From Cephalotus follicularis (Eukaryota; Streptophyta; Magnoliopsida; Oxalidales; Cephalotaceae): a DNA stretch of 64,000 bases. The notes below the pieces were generated by a model. That model did not search any database, was not told the origin of the DNA, and saw nothing but the letters and a program-made list of their open reading frames with translations. This document shows, piece after piece, positions 34,107 through 44,790 of this stretch. Positions within the stretch are counted from its first letter, which is position 1. The number at the start of each line of letters is the position of its first letter. The translations under genes were made by a program, and so were the position numbers. The stretch lies in the NCBI GenBank assembly GCA_001972305.1, contig BDDD01002391.1:75525-139524 (forward strand). Reading direction: 5' to 3'.

Positions 34107-35752
34107 TCCCCCCTGAGAGATATGACTTTGTCATTGAGGACAGTAAGGAACTCAACGACGTCGATGACGACGGGCCTGTCAGCTATGAGGAGGCAGTGAA
34201 GAGCACTGAATCCGGGCCATGGTTAGAGGCCATGAAATCCGAGATGGACTCCATGGACACCAGCCAAGTATGGAACTTGGTCGATGCACCTGAGGGTATT
34301 AACCCTATTGATTGCAAGTGGATCTTCAAGAGGAAGATTGGCGCTGATGGTAAGATAGAGACTTACAAAGCACGATTGGTTGCGAAAGGCTATAGGCAAA
34401 GGCACGGAGTCGACTATACCGAAACTTTCTCACTAGTCGCCATGCTTAAGTCCATCCGGATATTGCTTTCTATTGCCACTCATTACGATTATGACATATG
34501 GCAAATGGATTTCAAGACATCGTTTTTTAATGGCTTTCTTTAAGAGGACATTTACATGTCCCAACCAGAGGGGTTTACATCCATGGATCATCCACAGAGA
34601 GTGTGTAAGCTCCAAAGGTCGATCTGCGGCCTTAAGCAAGCGTCCCGTAGCTGGAACATCCATTTTGACGAGACTATTAAGACTTTTGGTTTCATAAAAA
34701 ATGTTGATGAGCCTTGTGTTTACCGAAAATAGGATGGCGCGAATATCACGTTCTTGGTACTATACGTGGACGACATACTAATCATAGGGAATGATGTGGG
34801 TATGTTGTAGTTCGTTAAAATATGGTTATCCAAGAACTTCTCCATGAAGGATTTGGGAGAGGCATCCTATGTATTGGTTATAAAGATCTATAGAGATAGA
34901 TCTAATAGGTTGCTGAGACTCTCCCAAACCCAGTACATCAGTAAGGTGCTGAAACAGTATGGCCTTGAGAATTCCAAGCGGGGCCTTCTTCCGATTGGCT
35001 AGGGAATTCACCTCTCCAAGAGGATGTCTCCACAGACAAATGAGGAATGGATTCGCATGAGTAGGTAGCCATATGCTTCGGCAGTTGGCTCCATCGTGTA
35101 CGCCATGCTTTGTACTAGGCTTGATGTTGCGTACGCCTTGGGAATGGTTAGTCGATTTCAGTCCGACCCAAGTGAGAAACACTGGGAGGCCGTTAAGGGG
35201 GTTCTTAAATACCTGAGAAGGACTTAGGATACCTTCTTGGTCTATGGAGGAGACAGTGAGTTGAAATTAGGGGGCTTTATAGACTCTAGTTTCAATAGTG
35301 ATCTGGATGATCACAAATCCGTTTCGGGATATCTCTTTATCCTGAACGAAGGTGTTGTGAGCTGGAGGAGTTCTAAGCAGGAGACTACTGCTGACTCCAC
35401 GACTGAAGCGGAATATGTTGTAGCTTTGGATGCCGCTAAGGAAGCTGTTTGGATGTGAAAGTTCATTGCTGAACTTGATGTGGTTCCAACCATTGCACAT
35501 CTAGTTGTGGTATACTGTGACAACAATGGGTCTGTTGCACAAGCCAAAGAACCCCGGTCTCATCATCGTTCCAAGCACAAACAGTGACGGTATCACCTGA
35601 TCAGAAAAATCATCGATAGAGTAGACATTACCCTTAAGAGAGTTGTCACGGAGGCAAACTTAGCAGACCCACTGACCAAGGCCTTGAGCAACCCAGTTCT
35701 AGAGAGACATCAGAGTGCTATGAGCTTAGGCTATCGGTCGTCGTGGCTATAG
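34107..35752 (+). pseudogene. Cop2a reverse transcriptase and RNase H
   Basis: Copia RVT_2 in one frame. Motifs in order: PPERYDFV, WLEAMKSEMDSM, CKWIFKRKIGADGKIETYKA, QMDFKTSFFNGFL, SICGLKQASRSWN, the catalytic LYVDDILIIGND (near 34757-34795), QTQYISKVL, then RNase H with SVSGYLFIL, VSWRSSKQETTADSTTEAEY and YCDNNGSVAQA. The YVDD site is intact. Stops interrupt at about 34541, 34728, 34808, 35000, 35067, 35225, 35456 and 35585, all in the same frame. The polyprotein end is TAG at 35750. A purine-rich AGTGGGAGATTG (from 35758) precedes the 3' LTR. Confidence 0.93.
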
Positions 35753-35767
35753 GGCCAAGTGGGAGAT

Positions 35768-36190
35768 TGTTGGATTTGGGGTGTCCCTGTATGCAACGAG
35801 ATGGCTTCTTGGTTGTATATACACTCTTTATTTATACAATTCTGAATTCCTTTTATATTCTATGTGCATCTTTATATATTGGCAAGGCTATATGGCTCAT
35901 CCAAGCTAACCAAAAGGAACAGACTAATTATACGTAATTAACTATATGCCATAATAGCGTCCTGTCACGTTCAAAGGGTTGGATCTCTTGCTGAGAGGGC
36001 TATGAGAATAAGATCCTTATTCCCTGCGACAAATGTTCCAAGTCATAGGTTCACTTTCTTAAGGGCCATTGTTGAACCGTGAAGACTTGTCACTTGAAGC
36101 TTGCTCCCGGGTTAGCAGTGGAGATTGGTTATCTCATAGCCAATTGGGGTAATCCCTAAGCTGAATTTGAGGTGTATGCTAGAGTGCATG
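35768..36190 (+). repeat. Cop2a 3' LTR, first 423 bp
   Basis: TGTTGGATTTGGGGTGTCCC matches the 5' LTR start at 11917 closely (GATGGCTTCTTGGTTGTATA in both). It is cut by Gyp2c at 36191; the rest is not in the window. Confidence 0.9.
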
Positions 36191-37480
36191 TGTCAGACCC
36201 CGTTTTTCACGAACAACATTTAAGTGGTGGCAGTTAACATAATATCCGGCTTATTCATTTTCATGATAAATTTGAAACTTTTCAAATAGTTATAACAATT
36301 ACTGAAGCATTCGATAAATAAGCCGAATTAAACCGTAACACGTGTCCCATACCATGTGTTACCAATGACATAAATAAACCATTGTCAACTTCCCTCAAAC
36401 GGAGCGTGAATTAAAGCATTCAATACGGTATCTGATCATACACAGATATCCATCAAATACATTATCCCAAAATTACAATTACCCAGATGCATAATTCATT
36501 ACAATAATCGAAAATCCATTCGTTTACAAAAACATAGTACGATAATAGTTTAGCAATCCCCAACAGGGATTACAACTCCACCAACCAACATTATTACAAT
36601 TTATACTTCTCCTCGCTTGACCACATTGGTCCTACTGCATCAATCTGAAATAGTAGGGGGTTAGTCTTTGTCCTCACTCGGCTAAGTAGAGAAGTTATTA
36701 ATGCAGTTCGGGGTTAATGATAATGAAGTCATGTATGAATGCACAATGATGCAGTACATAGTCTATAACAGTACATGTACATATATTTATATGTATATTT
36801 ATCAGTATAACCAATCATGTCCTCAAGGGGACCACTCAATCACATTTAGTACAAACAATGCCCACGTTACTTGTACGGTGGCAGTAACAACAGTCAGGAC
36901 ACGGTAAACGATACTAGCACGGCGGCTAAGTACAAACAGTACCCTGCTAATGGTAACAATAGAAAACGATACCCAGCACTGTGGCTAAGTAACAACAATA
37001 CCCCGCTAGTGGCAACGGTAACAATCACATTCAACAGTCAACTCAAGTGATGCATAATTATAAACATTTGAAACAGTAATATCGATGTATAAGAAATCTC
37101 TTAAACAGTTCACAATATTTGTGGATTACTTCCCCAGTCATTTAAAAATATATGTATTTTCGTACAAAATAATGATTTGTCTAAAATCATGTATAAACTT
37201 CTAAAATGATAAAACACTTTAGAAAACAATCACAATTCGTTTCACAATTCAGTTAACAGTACAATATATAATGCAAACATATGCTCAGAATGCATCTAAG
37301 ATCGTTGGCGTCGCGCCTATGTTTACCACCTTTTCTAAGGTACGTTTATTCTCTATAACAGTCGGCTATTCTGGGCGAGTAATAGATGAACAGTGTACCT
37401 CCTACCATTTTTGGGCAGACTAACGCATGCACAGTTGACTGTTTTCCATTAACAGTCGGCTGTGAACTTCAAACAGTTGC
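36191..37480 (-). mobile_element. Gyp2c: partial Gyp2-type LTR, minus strand
   Basis: Starts TGTCAGACCCCG on the plus strand (the LTR end in minus orientation) and carries the GTCCTCACTCGGCTAAGTAG landmark near 36670. CAGTCGGCTG-type palindromes lie at 37360-37465. The sequence changes to Ath2 integrase at about 37480 without an LTR start, so it is truncated. No gene is seen. The exact break is uncertain by 10-20 bp. Confidence 0.75.
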
Positions 37481-38324
37481 GAGCATCATATTTCTCTTAG
37501 TCACACGGCCTAGAGATTGACATGACGGACAAGCCCGGCAGTACTGAAAAGCATCCTTGAAAATGGTCGGCCAATAAAAACTACATTGTAAAACCTTGGC
37601 CGCTGTCTTGGTTGGGATGAAATGGGCACCACACGCTTGATCATAACAAAAAGACAAAATTGAATGATGTTCATGATCAGGAACACACCGACGCATTATT
37701 TGGTCAGGACATGGTTCAAAAAGATAAGGATCATCCTAGAAAAATTGTTTTGCTTGTGAGAGAAACCGACGCTTATCTTGACCAGGTCTCTTGGATGGTA
37801 CATTTCCCGTAACAAGATAATTCACTATGTCCACATACCATGGTTCACTCTCGACACACATAAGTTTCTCATTGGGAAAATTCTCATTGATAAGACCATG
37901 GAACTCGGGTGCATTATAGAGACAGGATAAATGGTGAGCCACTAAATTCTCAGTCGCTTTCTTGTCCCTAATATCAATGTCAAACTCTTGAAGCAGCAAA
38001 ACACATCGGATGAGATACGCTTTTGCATCCTTTTTGCCACTAGATACCAAATTGCATCTTGATAAGTGTAAACGATGATGTGTGATCCTAACAGGTATGA
38101 TCTGAATTTCTCTAGGGCAAAGACCACAGCTAAAAACTCCTCACTCGTGTAATTTAATTGGGAATCAGAAAGGGTCCTACTTGCATAGTAAATGATGTGA
38201 GGCAATTTATTTAATCCTTGACCGAGAATGGCTCCTATTGCACAATCCAACACATCGCACATGATCTGAAAAGGCTCAGTCCAAATCGGTGACTGAATGA
38301 TAGGAGCAGAGGTGAGCTCCTTCT
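37481..38324 (-). pseudogene. Ath2 RNase H and integrase N-terminus
   Basis: The RNase H part (38262-37942, then in another frame 38050-37736) shows GAILGQ, YYASRTLSDSQLNYTSEE, ELLAVVFALEKFRSYL-like and LLLQEFDIDIRDKK plus a DHLS-like AHHLS end. The integrase HHCC finger follows (CGAHFIPTKTAAKVLQCSFY, CRACPSCQ). Frameshifts and a stop near 37735 separate them. The integrase core is missing because the element breaks at 37480. Confidence 0.85.
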
Positions 38325-39312
38325 TTAAGCGGTTAAACGCTTCAAGGCACTCATCAGAAAATAGGAAATCTTGATCTTTCGTAGAAGCGAAGTCAAGGGT
38401 GGAGCCACCTTGCTAAAATATTTGATGAACCTACGATAAAATCCAGCATGTCCGAGGAATGCTCGGATATCTTTGACAGTTCTTGGTGGAGGCAATTGCT
38501 TGATGACTTGAATTTTGGCTTTATCAACTTGAATTCCATCTTTTGACACTACATGTCCAAGAAAAATCCCCTTCTTCACCATGAAATTGCACTTCTCCCA
38601 ATTAAGCACCAAATTCTTCTCTCGACTCCTTTCGAGTACTAATTTTAGATGATGAAGGCATTCAGAAAAATTGGAACCATGAACAGAGAAGTCATCCATA
38701 AAAACTTCGAGAAAGACCTCCACCATATCAGAGAAGATACTCATCATGCACCGCTGGAAAGTTGCGGGGGCATTGCAGAGGCCAAATGGCATGCGTCGAT
38801 ATACAAATGTGCCAAAGTGGCATGTGAAGGTCGTCTTCTCTTGATCTTCGGGGGTGATGGAAATTTGATTGTATCCGGAGTACCCAGCAAGAAAACAATA
38901 ATATTCATGACCAGCTCACCTATCCAGCATTTGATCAATAAACGGAAGGGGAAAATGATCCTTCCTAGTGGCTGTATTCAACTTGGGATAGTCATTGCAC
39001 ACCATCCATCCAGTTTGGACTTTCGTTCGAATTAAATCATTGGTGGAAGAGTGCACGATTTTCACTCCCGATTTCTTCAATACAATGTGGACTGGACTGA
39101 CCCACTGACTATCCGAGATGGGATAAGTGATCCCACTGTCCAGTCACTTCAACATTTCTTTTTATATGGCTTCTTTCATCAAGGGATTTGCTCGTCGCTG
39201 AGGTTATGTAGAAGGTTTGGATCCTTTTATGAGATTTATACGATGCTCGCAAACAGAAGGGATAATTCCCTTGATGTCAGCCATTGTCTAACCAATTGCC
39301 TCTTTATTTTCT
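38325..39312 (-). pseudogene. Ath2 reverse transcriptase
   Basis: Athila-type RT. The N-terminal half (39300-38800) is spread over frames: a WTIADIKGI-like start, then NDYRKLN-like and a HFGTFVYRRMPFGLCNAPAT region. The C-terminal half is open at 38792-38325 with the catalytic VFMDDFSVHG, LVLNWEKCNFMVKKGIFLGH, KIQVIKQLPPP and RAFLGHAGFYRRFIKYFSK. At least one frameshift near 38800 and stops in the N-terminal half make it inactive. Confidence 0.88.
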
Positions 39313-40337
39313 TTAAGTAGGTGAATAACCTCCTCTTCCTGACGGGGGAGTAAGATCGGATGAAAGAATAATAGGAAGAGTCTTGTTCTCAACTAAAAAT
39401 GAATATTTCAAAGTAGAAGACAATTCTTTCAATTCGAGTTTCGGAGGCTCTTCTATTGATGGTTTAGGAAGAGATGTGGACAAGGGGCCCACTGGCTCTA
39501 ATGGCCGCATGCTAAACACATCACAAAAATCCCCTCCATCGACATCCTCTAAATCCCGCATACACCCACTAAAAGTTCCACCAAAATCAATATCGAAGTG
39601 TGTATCAATGTGGTCAGGAATTGAATGTATGGCATTCATGTCATCAAAATCAACAGAGTGCTTACCTAAGTGGATAACATTGAAATCCACGGACGTATTT
39701 CCGAAACTCAACTTCATTAGACCATTGCGACAATTGATTAACGCATTACTTGTTGCAAAGAATGGTCTACTGAGGATAACTGGGATTTGATCATTGATAT
39801 TCGCAACAGGCAGGGTATCTAGGATGACAAAGTCGACAAGAAAGAAAAACTCCGCAACCTTGATCAACACATCCTCAAATTTTCCTCTCGGCACTTTTAC
39901 AGATCGATCCGCTAATTGCAATGTCATCGTGGTCGGTCGAAACTCTCCTAAACAAAGCCTTTCATAGACTGATGATGGCAACAAATTCACACTTGCTCCT
40001 AAATCGAGGAAGGCATGTCCAATTTTAGTGTTGCCGATACATAGGAGATTGTCGGGCAGCCATGATCTTTATACTTTTGCACTATGGGTTGCGAAAACAT
40101 CGCACTAATGTTGGCAGTGAAGAACACCCTTTTTGGAGTCTGAAGGATCCTCTTTTTCGTGCATAAGTCTTTTAGGACCTTTGCATAAGAGGGCACCTGC
40201 TCAATAGCTTCTAGCAATGGAATATTGATGTTGACTTGCTTAAATGTTTCAATGATCTTTTCCATCACTGGGGCTTTCTTATTTTGAAATCTCTTTGGAA
40301 AAGGAGCTGGTGGATCGTATGAATGCTCGGGCACCAC
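39313..40337 (-). pseudogene. Ath2 aspartic protease region
   Basis: 40337-39999 reads PVMEKIIETFKQVNINIPLL then EAIEQVPSYAKVLKDLCTKK. A frame change near 39995 leads to the LDLGASVNLLPSSV active-site region, LQLADRSVKVPRGK, and INCRNGLMKLSFGN. It is nearly the same protein as the Ath3 protease and continues to a TAG at 39313. The Asp-Leu-Gly-Ala-Ser triad is normal for Athila proteases. Confidence 0.88.
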
Positions 40338-42041
40338 TACTATTGTTTCTTGTTCTCATCCTCTTTCTCCTTCCGCGATTCATCTTGCGTGCTCAAATCC
40401 GTTGGTTGCACAAAGGAGTCAACCGATAGTTCATTTAAGTTTTCTTGCGCTAAGGACTCCTCCAATTGCTCGCTCACATATTCAGTTTGATCCACTGGTT
40501 GGTATTCATTTCCACTTCTTAGGGCAAAAAAAGGTCTTGATAGGCCCGAGGAGGAAGTGGAGACTTGTGGATTTAATGGTTATTGGGCATGAGCGGAAGG
40601 GTTTATGGCCGTCCTAGGATTCAGGTCTGGTTGAGAAGGCATCTTGCCTTTCTCTCCTTCATGAAGAGTGGATGAAAGATGTGAAATATGTTTTTCCATG
40701 TTATGCTGACTAGTCATAACAGTGCTCATAAGAAGCTCCCTGCTCTTTTCTAATGAGGAAATCCTAGACGTGTTTTCCCTTTGGTTCAACAATCTGGGTG
40801 ATTGCTGATTTTGAAATTGATTTTGGGGTGGGAAAGATGGGTGGACATTGTTCGAATTTGTGGGAGACCTTTGATAAGTCTGTTGTGGAGCAGACTGGCT
40901 AGAGAAGCTTGAAGGTTGTCCAAAAAGTGTGAAGGTTGGGCAGGGAAGCTCGACGGCTGCCCAGAAAAATTTGAATTTTGACCCGAAAAGTTCGCGGGTC
41001 CTCTCATGTTTTGCCCTTCACTCAATGAGAAGTTTGGATGATTTCGCCAACCCGGATTGTAAGTGTTACTATACTAGTTGTATTGACTCATTGGGGACAC
41101 GTTCTTAGGAGTATATTAATTTTCATAATAGTTCGGGCATTCCTCAAAAACATGACTTGGTAACTAGCACCAAGCACACATAGGGGTGTTTTGATGGATG
41201 TTATTTACTTGCGTGGAACCCCTAATTAACAACTCTAATCTCTTGAAATGATTATCTAACTATGCTTCTAAGGAAACTGCTCGCTCGACAACATACCCTT
41301 TATTCGGCAAAGCTCTCTTTGAAACTTGAGTGGACTCCCACTCCCTAGTTCACTCACCTAAATCTAGAAGGAAATTCAAAGCCTCATTTTCATCAGCGTA
41401 CGAGGTGAACTGATTAGTTCACATCGACTCAACCAATTGCTTGGTCTGGTAATCGATGCCTTCATAAATGATTTGGCATAAATGCCACGTATTCAAAACG
41501 TGATGTGGACACTCTAAGAGAAGGTCTTTGAAACATTCCATGCATTGAGAAAATGATTCATTGGGTCTTTGGTGAAATTGGAGAATGTCGTAACTAGGTT
41601 TATTGGTTTTATGGAGCGGAAAGAATTTCTTGAGGAACGAAAAAGTGAATTGGTCCCATGTAGAGATGGAACCTTTTGGGAGACTGTAGAGCCACTTTTT
41701 AACTCCATATTTTCGAGAAAATTGATAAAACGCAATTTGATTGAGTCATCTGAGAGTTGCTGAAGTTTCATGAGGGCACACACCTCCTCAAACTCTCAAG
41801 GGAAGAGATATGCGTCCTCATTGGGTAAACCATGAAAGTGTGGGAGTATGCTAATGAACTAAGATTTCAAGTCAAAACTCCTCCCTTGAGGAGCAGGAAA
41901 TAGAATACATGATGGTTGCGATGTCCTCGCAGGATAGAATCTATTGCGTAAAGATTGAATTGGGGGTTCGTCTGCCATTGTGGCTGGTTGAAGGTTGATC
42001 CTTTCCAAATGTTGATTGGGACCACAAACCCACTCAGTCAT
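40338..42041 (-). pseudogene. Ath2 gag, heavily decayed
   Basis: Start at 42041 (MTEWVCGPNQHLERIN), then PPIQSLRNRFYPARTSQPSC. Similarity follows through ALMKLQQLSDDSIKLRFINF (41783) with frameshifts, the CCHC region near 41150, Ser/Gln/Pro-rich sequence (41025-40786) and SSLEKSRELLMSTVMTSQHN (near 40700). Several frame changes and stops are present. Ath3 gag is the better copy. Confidence 0.85.
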
Positions 42042-42099
42042 ACATTAACGCACAATGAAAACAAAACAAAACACCACGCACTAGCAGGAAATTAATCAC

Positions 42100-42758
42100 T
42101 GTTTAGCATAAAAATGTGTTGTTTTTAATGTGTTATTTGTGATATTTTTATGCTTGGAATGGACTACTTTGGTTGTGTTATATTGATTTTCAGGTACAAG
42201 TGTAAAATGACCAAAGTGCAAGAATACTACCCAAAAGTGTGCAAATTGGAGCTTAAAAGAGTAAAGATTGAAGAATGGACAAATTCGGTAGAAAAAGAGC
42301 CAAACGCGTCGATGTCTATCATACATCTAGATGTCTTGGCTGGGTTTAGCTGAAAGTTGGTGAATAAATGGTGCTTAAATCAATGGAGTCTACTCATACG
42401 ATTTGTCGCAACGAACACACTTCATGTAGACCTAGCATGACTACTCATACGTCTTGTCATCACCGCCGCACTCCGTATCGACCTAACTGTCGTTGTTTAT
42501 CAAGGTATGATCGTTCAATTAAATGGAATTGTTCAATACAATCTACGGTGAGTTTCTATACTCTAAACCGCTTTTTAATTATATCTTTTCTTAGTTTATA
42601 TTCATTAGTTTTTAATAGTTTATCTCAAAATTGGTATACTTTGCCTAGGTTGGATAGATTACAACTAGTTTACGTTTCCCTGTGTTCGACCCGTTACTAC
42701 ATGATCCGTGCACTTTCGGCTATAAATTTTAAAACATCATATTCTTTTTACGTGAACA
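42100..42758 (+). repeat. Ath3 5' LTR, 659 bp, internally deleted
   Basis: Matches the 3' LTR at both ends but skips from about 42350 to a point matching 48603, losing most of the GTCGACGTC cluster and the TATA box. Confidence 0.9.
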
Positions 42759-42764
42759 AGTTTT

Positions 42765-42782
42765 TGGCAGTGTTGCCGGGGA
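42765..42782 (+). other. Ath3 primer binding site (tRNA-Asp type)
   Basis: TGGCAGTGTTGCCGGGGA, two or three changes from the tRNA-Asp complement, 6 bases past the LTR. Confidence 0.8.
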
Positions 42783-42997
42783 AACGATTTAAATTAGTTT
42801 GAATTTATTCGACTAATTCGTAGTATTTATTTTTGTTTTTTTTTATTTTTTTGTGTTTTTCTAACAATTCTAATTTAGTTTAAATAGGTTCAGCATAACA
42901 TTTTAACTTCATCATTGCATAACCTTTAACAATTTTCTAACCTTAGATAAATTAGGTTTCTTGCTTTAGGTTAGGTTCTCTGACCTAGTTTTAGTTT

Positions 42998-44790
42998 ATG
43001 ACCGATTGGGATCGTGGTCCAAACCATCGCTTAGAAAGAATTAATCAACCAAGACCAGTGGCGGACGCACGCCCACTTCAAACTCTTCGTGATAAATTCT
43101 ACCCCGCTAGGACAGCGCAACCATCCAGTATCCTATTGCCTGCACCTAACGGAAACAATTTTGAGTTAAAATCCCAGTTCATTAGCATGCTCCCGCACTT
43201 TCATGGTGTACCCAACGAGGATGCCTACCTTTTCCTTCGCGAGTTCGAGGAGGTATGTGCCCTCATGAAACTTCAGCAACTATCTGATAATGATATTAAG
43301 TTGCGATTCATAAATTTTGCTCTTAAAGACGAAGCTAAGAAGTGGCTCTACAGTCTCCCAACTAATTCCATCTCCACTTTGGATCAGTTCACTGTCTCGT
43401 TCCTTAAGAAATTCTTTCCGCTTCATAAAACCAATAAACTTAGGAACGACATTCTCCAATTTTGTCAAAAACCCAATGAATCATTTTCTAGGTGTATAGA
43501 ACGTTTTAAGGATCTTCTCTTAGAGTGTCCTCATCATGGTTTGACACGTGGCATTTATGCCAAATCATCTACGAAGGGATCGATTACCAGACCAAGCAAT
43601 TGGTCGAATCTATGTGTCCCGATGGGTTCACCTCGTACACTGATGAAAACGAGGCATGGAATTTCCTTTTAGATTTGGGTGAGTGAACTAGAGAATAGGA
43701 GTCAGCTCAAGCTTCCGAGAGAGCATTACCAAATAAAGGGTACGTTATAGAAGAAGTAGTTGCGCTCGAGGCACAGTTAGATAGCCGCCTCAAGAGAATA
43801 GAGTCGTTGCTTAGGGGTTCAACACAAGTAAATCAAATCGATCAAAGCACCCCTATGTGTTCTTGGTGCCAGTCCCCAAACCATGTTTTTGAAGAGTGCC
43901 AAATCTATATTGACAACCAATGCACTCCTGAGAATGTGTCTGCTATGAACCAATACAACCCGTATAGCAACACTTGCAATCCGAGTTGGCGAAATCATCC
44001 AAACTTCTCATGGAGTCAAGGGCAAAATATGCCAGGACAATATAGCTTTTCTGGGCAGCCTTCTAGCGTTGGTGCCCCACCTTCACACTTTTCAGGACAA
44101 CCTTCAAGCTTCCCTAGCCAGTCTGCCCCACAACAGACATTTCCAAGGTTCTCCCAAAATTCGAATATTATTCGACCATCCTTCCCACAAAACCATCTCC
44201 AAAATCAACAATCACCTGGATTGTTGAACCAAAGGGAAGATACATCTAGGATTTCATCGCTAGAAAAGAATATAGAGCTTCTCATGAGCACTATGATGAC
44301 TAGTCAGCACAACATAGAAAAGCAAATTGCTCAGCTAGCATCTGCGGTACATACAAGAGAAAAAGGGAAGATGCCTTCCCAACCCGAACCGAATCCTAAG
44401 ACGCATATGATTTAGCCCGATCGTATCCAACCGCAATCTAATCCGCAATGCTCATCTTTTTCCGGTCCATCCGACCAAGCATTTGCCTTGCGAAGTGGAA
44501 GTGAGTACCAACCAGGGGATAAAACAGAAAATTTGAGCGAGGAGTTGGTTGAGTCATTTGTGCATGACAAAGCAAAAGAACAGTTGGTTGACTCCTTTGC
44601 GCAACCAACAAATTTGAATGTGCAAGAAGAAGTTAGGGAAGAGAAAGAAAAATAGGAAAAGGAACAATTAATGGAAATACCCAAGCGTTCATTTGATCCC
44701 CCAGTTCCTTTTCCAAAGAGATTAGATAAGAAAGCCTCCGCAATGGAAAAGATCATCAATACATTTTAACAAGTTCAAATCAATATCCCA
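42998..44790 (+). pseudogene. Ath3 gag (capsid plus CCHC nucleocapsid)
   Basis: Start ATG at 42998 (MTDWDRGPNHRLERIN). The capsid part runs to about 43565 (DKFYPARTAQPSS, PNEDAYLFLREFEEVCALMK, KDEAKKWLYSLP, KFFPLHKTNKLRNDI, LLLECPHHGL), where a frameshift moves it to the frame of 43807-44415. That part has a standard zinc knuckle CSWCQSPNHVFEEC (near 43858), then a Ser/Gln/Pro-rich region with repeated SGQPSS and a coiled SSLEKNIELLMSTMM stretch. A TAG at 44413, a TAG near 44653 and a TAA near 44767 interrupt the link to protease, all in one frame. Confidence 0.9.

Larger units (their letters stand above)
11917..36190 (+). mobile_element. Cop2a: Ty1/copia element carrying Gyp3 and Gyp2b
   Basis: The order is 5' LTR (11917-14376), primer site, leader (14391-14817, resuming at 21000), gag, PR, integrase (21561-23975), RT/RNase H (34107-35752), then the 3' LTR start (35768), which is cut at 36191. 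Removing Gyp2b and one TCCAG copy restores the reading frame across 23975/34107 exactly, proving one element. Cop2a's own sequence totals about 8 kb. Left flank GGAAG (11912-11916). Confidence 0.92.

Noticed and set aside
40402..40617. Plus-strand frames opposite Ath2
   Set aside because: Antisense shadows of the Ath2 gag/PR coding sequence.
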